A stretch of DNA of 56,123 nucleotides, from contig JAGVLJ010000007.1 in NCBI GenBank assembly GCA_020049855.1, positions 1 to 56,123 of the forward strand. The letters run 5' to 3'. The notes beneath the pieces were generated by a model. The model was given only the letters and a program-made list of their open reading frames with translations. It was not told where the DNA came from and did no database searches. Positions 53,158 through 56,123 of this stretch are shown here, in pieces (positions within the stretch are counted from its first letter, which is position 1; each line of letters begins with the position of its first letter). This stretch comes from Bacteroidia bacterium. GTDB lineage: Bacteria > Bacteroidota > Bacteroidia > UKL13-3. Made by a program: the position numbers and the translations under genes.

Positions 53158-53814
53158 CCCAATAAAAAAAGTCTGTTGGTAGTTAAGTTCAGCAGATATA
53201 GGCTTATAAGGCCTGATAAAGTGTTTCTGAAATTTCAGTTCTACATCAATCTTTTTATTAATGATCCTTGATATTGCTAAATTTAACCCAACATCAAATC
53301 GATTAAATAATGGCATTGGACGAACCACATATTGGTAATCTGTATTTGCAACACTGGAGGAAGAAAATAAATTCCTAACATTTTCTTTATATAAAAAGTT
53401 AGCATCAACAAGGTAAGATGGGACAACATCTACAGAATAAGATAACAGCCTTCTTTTAAAGATAATGCCAATGGGCATTTCCGCATAGCTTAACAAGTAC
53501 CTATATGAAACGAATTGAGATAACCCATTTGGAAAAGTGAATCCATATTCACTTTTAGTTCCCTTCTCTAATAGCTGAAGCCCCAACTCCCAATCAAATT
53601 TTTCTGAAAGTTTATTTCTGTAAGAAACATTGATAAAAGGAGAATTAATGCTGTGGTAATTAAATTTTGAAAAAGGCATATAAAAATCCGCTACCTTCAG
53701 TGTATTTCTAGTTGTTGCTGCACCAATCTCAATTGAGAATTTATTTAATGCGCCTTGCCCGCTGCAAAAGACACTAATAAAAAATAATAAAATACAGTTT
53801 AAAGCGATTCTCAA
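53116..53814 (-). CDS. Outer-membrane beta-barrel-like protein
   Basis: 232 residues with a signal peptide (MRIALNCILLFFISVFCSGQ). The body alternates amphipathic strands (FINVSYRNKLSEKFDWELGL, FVSYRYLLSYAEMPIGIIFK) and ends QTFFIGLRYYIGNRFVQLR, close to a barrel-closing strand. No family recognised. Last gene of the operon with a Cys-rich lipoprotein and another barrel-like protein, overlapping dusB at the 3' end by 42 bases. Confidence 0.7.
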   Translation of the reverse strand: MRIALNCILLFFISVFCSGQGALNKFSIEIGAATTRNTLKVADFYMPFSKFNYHSINSPFINVSYRNKLSEKFDWELGLQLLEKGTKSEYGFTFPNGLSQFVSYRYLLSYAEMPIGIIFKRRLLSYSVDVVPSYLVDANFLYKENVRNLFSSSSVANTDYQYVVRPMPLFNRFDVGLNLAISRIINKKIDVELKFQKHFIRPYKPISAELNYQQTFFIGLRYYIGNRFVQLR

Positions 53815-53825
53815 TATCTAATTTT

Positions 53826-54381
53826 TTAATTTATATCACCCACACAATTATAAGAATCCCCCGTATTTGGATCTGTGCATGTAATACTTAATTTAGGGTC
53901 TCCACTAATCCAAGAAATTACCTGCCAATCAATACCATTAACCGAAGATGTAAAGGAATAAGTATTATCAGGATTACAGCTAACAGCCAAATTCATAAAT
54001 GTAGTTGGAAAGGGAAGACAAATTAAACATGACGGTGGATAATCCAATGTTAAGCAAATCTCATCACACCTTCCATTATTTATAACGCAGAAAGTAGCCG
54101 TAGAAGTCTGGTTCGGAAAAGGATCGCACCCCATCCCGCTACACCCTGTCCAATTAACTGTATAAGTCTTTGTTGTTGCGTTCCCCATAAAATCTTTTAC
54201 ACATTGCGGACAATTGTTTATTGTTCCCGCACAAGGACAAGAATTAACCTGATTGGGGGAAGAAGTAGCCCTGTTAATCACTTCCCTTTGCCTCTCATTT
54301 TTTAGATTACATGATAAAAAAGGAACAACTGCAATAAAACATCAACAATGCTACGATTTTTTTTGCTTTAAGAGTTTTCAT
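53826..54381 (-). pseudogene. Cys-rich secreted lipoprotein-like gene with N-terminal frameshift
   Basis: The main frame (about 160 residues) contains some fifteen Cys, for example SCPCAGTINNCPQCV and SGMGCDPFPNQ, and ends CVGDIN. Its natural start is in another frame: ATG 54381 reads MKTLKAKKIVALLMF, then breaks; deleting one base of the TTTT at 54336-54339 (minus strand) joins it to AVVPFLSCNLKNERQ, giving a lipoprotein signal with Cys after FLS. Without that change translation could start only from GTG 54281. Second gene of the operon. Function unknown; disulfide-rich surface protein likely. Confidence 0.6.
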
Positions 54382-54385
54382 GATT

Positions 54386-55023
54386 TCAAAATTTATAGTT
54401 GATGGATAATTTTAAAGAAAGAATATTAGCCCTCCTGAAATAGTATTGAACAGGTGTTGCAAGTAATTCATAGTTAAAAAAGGTCCCTAATTCAATATTA
54501 TGTTTTATTTTATATGAAAATACGATGCATGGGCCAAAGTTAATTGCGTTGTAATATCCTTTTACTGAGCTGTGATCAAGATTATATTTTGCATCTATGC
54601 TATTGATATGCAAGGTGTCGATGGTATGCTGTACATTTTGGGATGTAATTGAGGAAAAAACATATTTAACAAAGGACCCCGTTGCTAAAAAAATTCTTCT
54701 ATACCTAATCCCAATTGCAAGTGGAATAATAAAACTATGCATATTATAGCTGGTTTTTAACGTTAAATACTTTTTGAACTGGGAATCGTATATATTACTT
54801 TCAAAGCCTTCTTGTGTCTGAAAAGAATAAAAAAAAGAAGTATGGTAAAAGAACGATTTTTTTGCAGAGTCAAGAAAGGAAAACCCAATCTGTACAGAAG
54901 ATGATTGTTTTAAACCCAAATCGCGCCCCCCCCCACTGATAGGAAAATTTCTTTACCGGAACTTACTTTTGGATCCTGAGCGAAACCTGATAGTGATAAC
55001 AAACATAGAATAAAAGTTCGCAT
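54386..55023 (-). pseudogene. Outer-membrane beta-barrel-like protein split by a poly-G frameshift
   Basis: ATG 55023 starts a signal peptide (MRTFILCLLSLSGFAQ), followed by DPKVSSGKEIFLSVGGG. At the G9 tract (54926-54934) the frame breaks and the downstream frame continues RDLGLKQSSSVQIGFSFLDS to INYKF at 54386. Adding one G yields 212 residues in one frame. The rest is a beta-rich barrel (YHTSFFYSFQTQEGFESNIY, FIIPLAIGIRYRRIFLATGS). First gene of the minus-strand operon. Possible phase-variable surface protein. Confidence 0.65.
54926..54934 (-). repeat. Poly-G tract (G9) inside an outer-membrane protein gene
   Basis: Nine C on the plus strand, G on the coding strand, just after the signal-peptide region. 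Ten would keep the frame open. It is the second such tract in the window in a surface-protein gene. Confidence 0.7.
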
Positions 55024-55211
55024 AAATTTAAACGAAATTATCATCCGTAAACCAACTTTCCAAACATTTTTAATGTATATCCTTTATCTTAAGATGGGTT
55101 CTAAAAATTCATTTTAAAAAATTAAAATAAAAAACCGCAGAACCCGTTAACCGATTTTTTTATGATCTGTTTTTCAAAAATACATTATTTCCCCATTACA
55201 ACATCATGTTT

Positions 55212-55248
55212 TTTCTATCTATTTATTTATTTATCTATCTATCTATCA
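55212..55248. repeat. Tetranucleotide repeat (CTAT/TTAT)n
   Basis: About nine units of CTAT and TTAT. It spans the stop codon of the transposase gene (55239-55241), so a change in copy number would alter the transposase C-terminus. Confidence 0.8.
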
Positions 55249-56123
55249 GTGTATTTAATTTCTAATCTTATGGTTTGTTCGTACCTAAATAAATTGTAAG
55301 TTAAATTGATAAGCCCTATTATTCCGGTTGCTCTTACTATTCCAACGGAACGTATAAATAAACCTTTCATGCTTTGCTCCATAAAGCCAAACACATGTTC
55401 TACCCTTGCTCTTGTTTTTGATTTTTCTTTATTGCTGTTTTTTTGTTCATCTGTTAATGCAGCATTACGATATCCTTTTTCGTGCACTTTATTTTTCATC
55501 TTATATTTTTCAATTGTCTTCTCTTGCACTTCACCGGTGTATGCACTATCGGCATGCAATACCTGTCCTTCATCTTTTTCATCTAACAAAGCATCTAATG
55601 CCTGTGAGTCATGTATCGAAGCATCTGTCACAACGTATGTGTTTATGAATTTACTTTTCGTATCTACCTTCGCATGATTTTTATAGCCATAAAATGTTTC
55701 ATCATTTTTCTTTGTCCACCTTGCATCAATATCTTTGTGGCATTTTTTGTGTGGCTCATCGTTCCATAAATCATCGCCTTCTCCTTTTTTTATTTTTTCG
55801 TTTTCTTCCCGCGTATTGCGCTGGCGCGGAGCTATTGTAAAACTTGCATCTACAAGCTGTCCCTGATTAAAAATTAATTCTTTCGATTCTAAATAGGTTT
55901 TAAATTCACTAAATAAATCATCTACAAGACCTTCGTTTGTTATTGATTCCCTAAACGCCCATACTGTTTTTTCATCAGGTATTTTATCGCCTGTTTCTAA
56001 TCCAAGGAAATTTTTAAAGCTGGTTCTATCTATAATCTGATATTCTATTTGTTTATCACCAAGCCCGTAATAACGTTGTAAAATCAAAATCTTAAACATC
56101 AACACTAAATCAAAAGGCTTTGC
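55239..56123 (-). CDS. IS5-type DDE transposase (5' end outside window)
   Basis: At least 294 residues, entering from the right edge (in-frame residues before the internal ATG at 56105 read AKPFDLVL). DDE residues: Asp in QLVDASFTIAPRQRN, Asp in VVTDASIHDSQALDALLDEK, and Glu in ARVEHVFGFMEQSMKGL. The YxxxHADSAYTG and N-terminal LILQRYYGLGDKQIEYQI segments are typical of IS5-group enzymes common in Bacteroidota. Both ends of the element are not visible: the left end lies near the tetranucleotide repeat, but no clear inverted repeat could be matched. Confidence 0.9.
   Translation of the reverse strand, partial: AKPFDLVLMFKILILQRYYGLGDKQIEYQIIDRTSFKNFLGLETGDKIPDEKTVWAFRESITNEGLVDDLFSEFKTYLESKELIFNQGQLVDASFTIAPRQRNTREENEKIKKGEGDDLWNDEPHKKCHKDIDARWTKKNDETFYGYKNHAKVDTKSKFINTYVVTDASIHDSQALDALLDEKDEGQVLHADSAYTGEVQEKTIEKYKMKNKVHEKGYRNAALTDEQKNSNKEKSKTRARVEHVFGFMEQSMKGLFIRSVGIVRATGIIGLINLTYNLFRYEQTIRLEIKYTDR

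Noticed and set aside
1-56123. CRISPR array, tRNA or rRNA genes
   Set aside because: No regularly spaced direct repeats, no cloverleaf with a TTCGA arm and no conserved rRNA blocks were found by reading both strands.

Overview
The window is a chromosomal segment of a Gram-negative member of the Bacteroidota. Evidence: several secreted proteins end in type IX secretion (por/T9SS) sorting domains; TAnnTTTG-type -7 boxes are present; Shine-Dalgarno sequences are mostly weak and TTG/GTG starts are frequent; and the gene families include DUF5686/carboxypeptidase-regulatory outer-membrane proteins, ELWxxDGT repeats, an LpxH-type hydrolase and LptC. I cannot place it below phylum. No rRNA, tRNA or CRISPR array was seen.

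Layout. 1-570: tail of a protease-like gene, then an intergenic stretch with an inverted repeat and a decayed transposase end. 0.56-4.9 kb: APC permease, a membrane protein plus XRE regulator pair, two TPR genes and a WYL regulator. 4.97-5.6 kb: a small graveyard with a GyrI-like domain remnant, a frameshifted T9SS tail, REP-like palindromes and a strong terminator. 5.6-9.7 kb: acyl-CoA dehydrogenase, YqeY-like protein, phosphosulfolactate synthase (ComA) and a TPR protein. 9.8-12.8 kb: M1 metallopeptidase. 12.8-18.6 kb: a minus-strand cluster of two LTA-synthase-like phosphotransferases around a GH3-type acyl-adenylating enzyme. 18.8-24.9 kb: hypothetical protein, cyclophilin, DUF5686 protein, MenD and MenB (menaquinone). 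25.0-28.05 kb: a single-polypeptide type IIG restriction-modification enzyme that appears to have landed in, and truncated, a secreted-protein gene. 28.3-31.4 kb: secreted T9SS proteins, one split at a G10 tract. 31.7-37.5 kb: prfA, a beta-propeller-like protein, LpxH-like, LUD-domain, FtsH and RsfS. 37.5-43.1 kb: BirA, CoaX, a FadL-like outer-membrane protein, LptC, a 55-aa membrane protein, a CBS/CorC protein and phosphatidylserine decarboxylase. 43.1-45.3 kb: small secreted proteins and a C-type-lectin T9SS protein. 45.5-53.2 kb: Mfd, glutamate dehydrogenase, CdsA, DUF2007, CPBP protease and DusB. 53.1-55.0 kb: an operon of two barrel-like proteins and a Cys-rich lipoprotein, two of the three frameshifted. 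55.2 kb to the end: an IS5-type transposase that runs out of the window.

How it fits together. Most of the window is core metabolism and envelope biogenesis: phospholipids (CdsA, Psd), lipid A and LPS (LpxH-like, LptC), menaquinone (MenD, MenB), CoA and biotin (CoaX, BirA), translation (RF1, RsfS, DusB, YqeY-like), repair (Mfd) and protein quality control (FtsH). Accessory material is concentrated at the two ends and around 25-29 kb. The items most worth a second look are the LtaS/GH3/LtaS cluster, the two poly-G tracts that split surface-protein genes, the restriction-modification insertion scar, and the orphan ComA.
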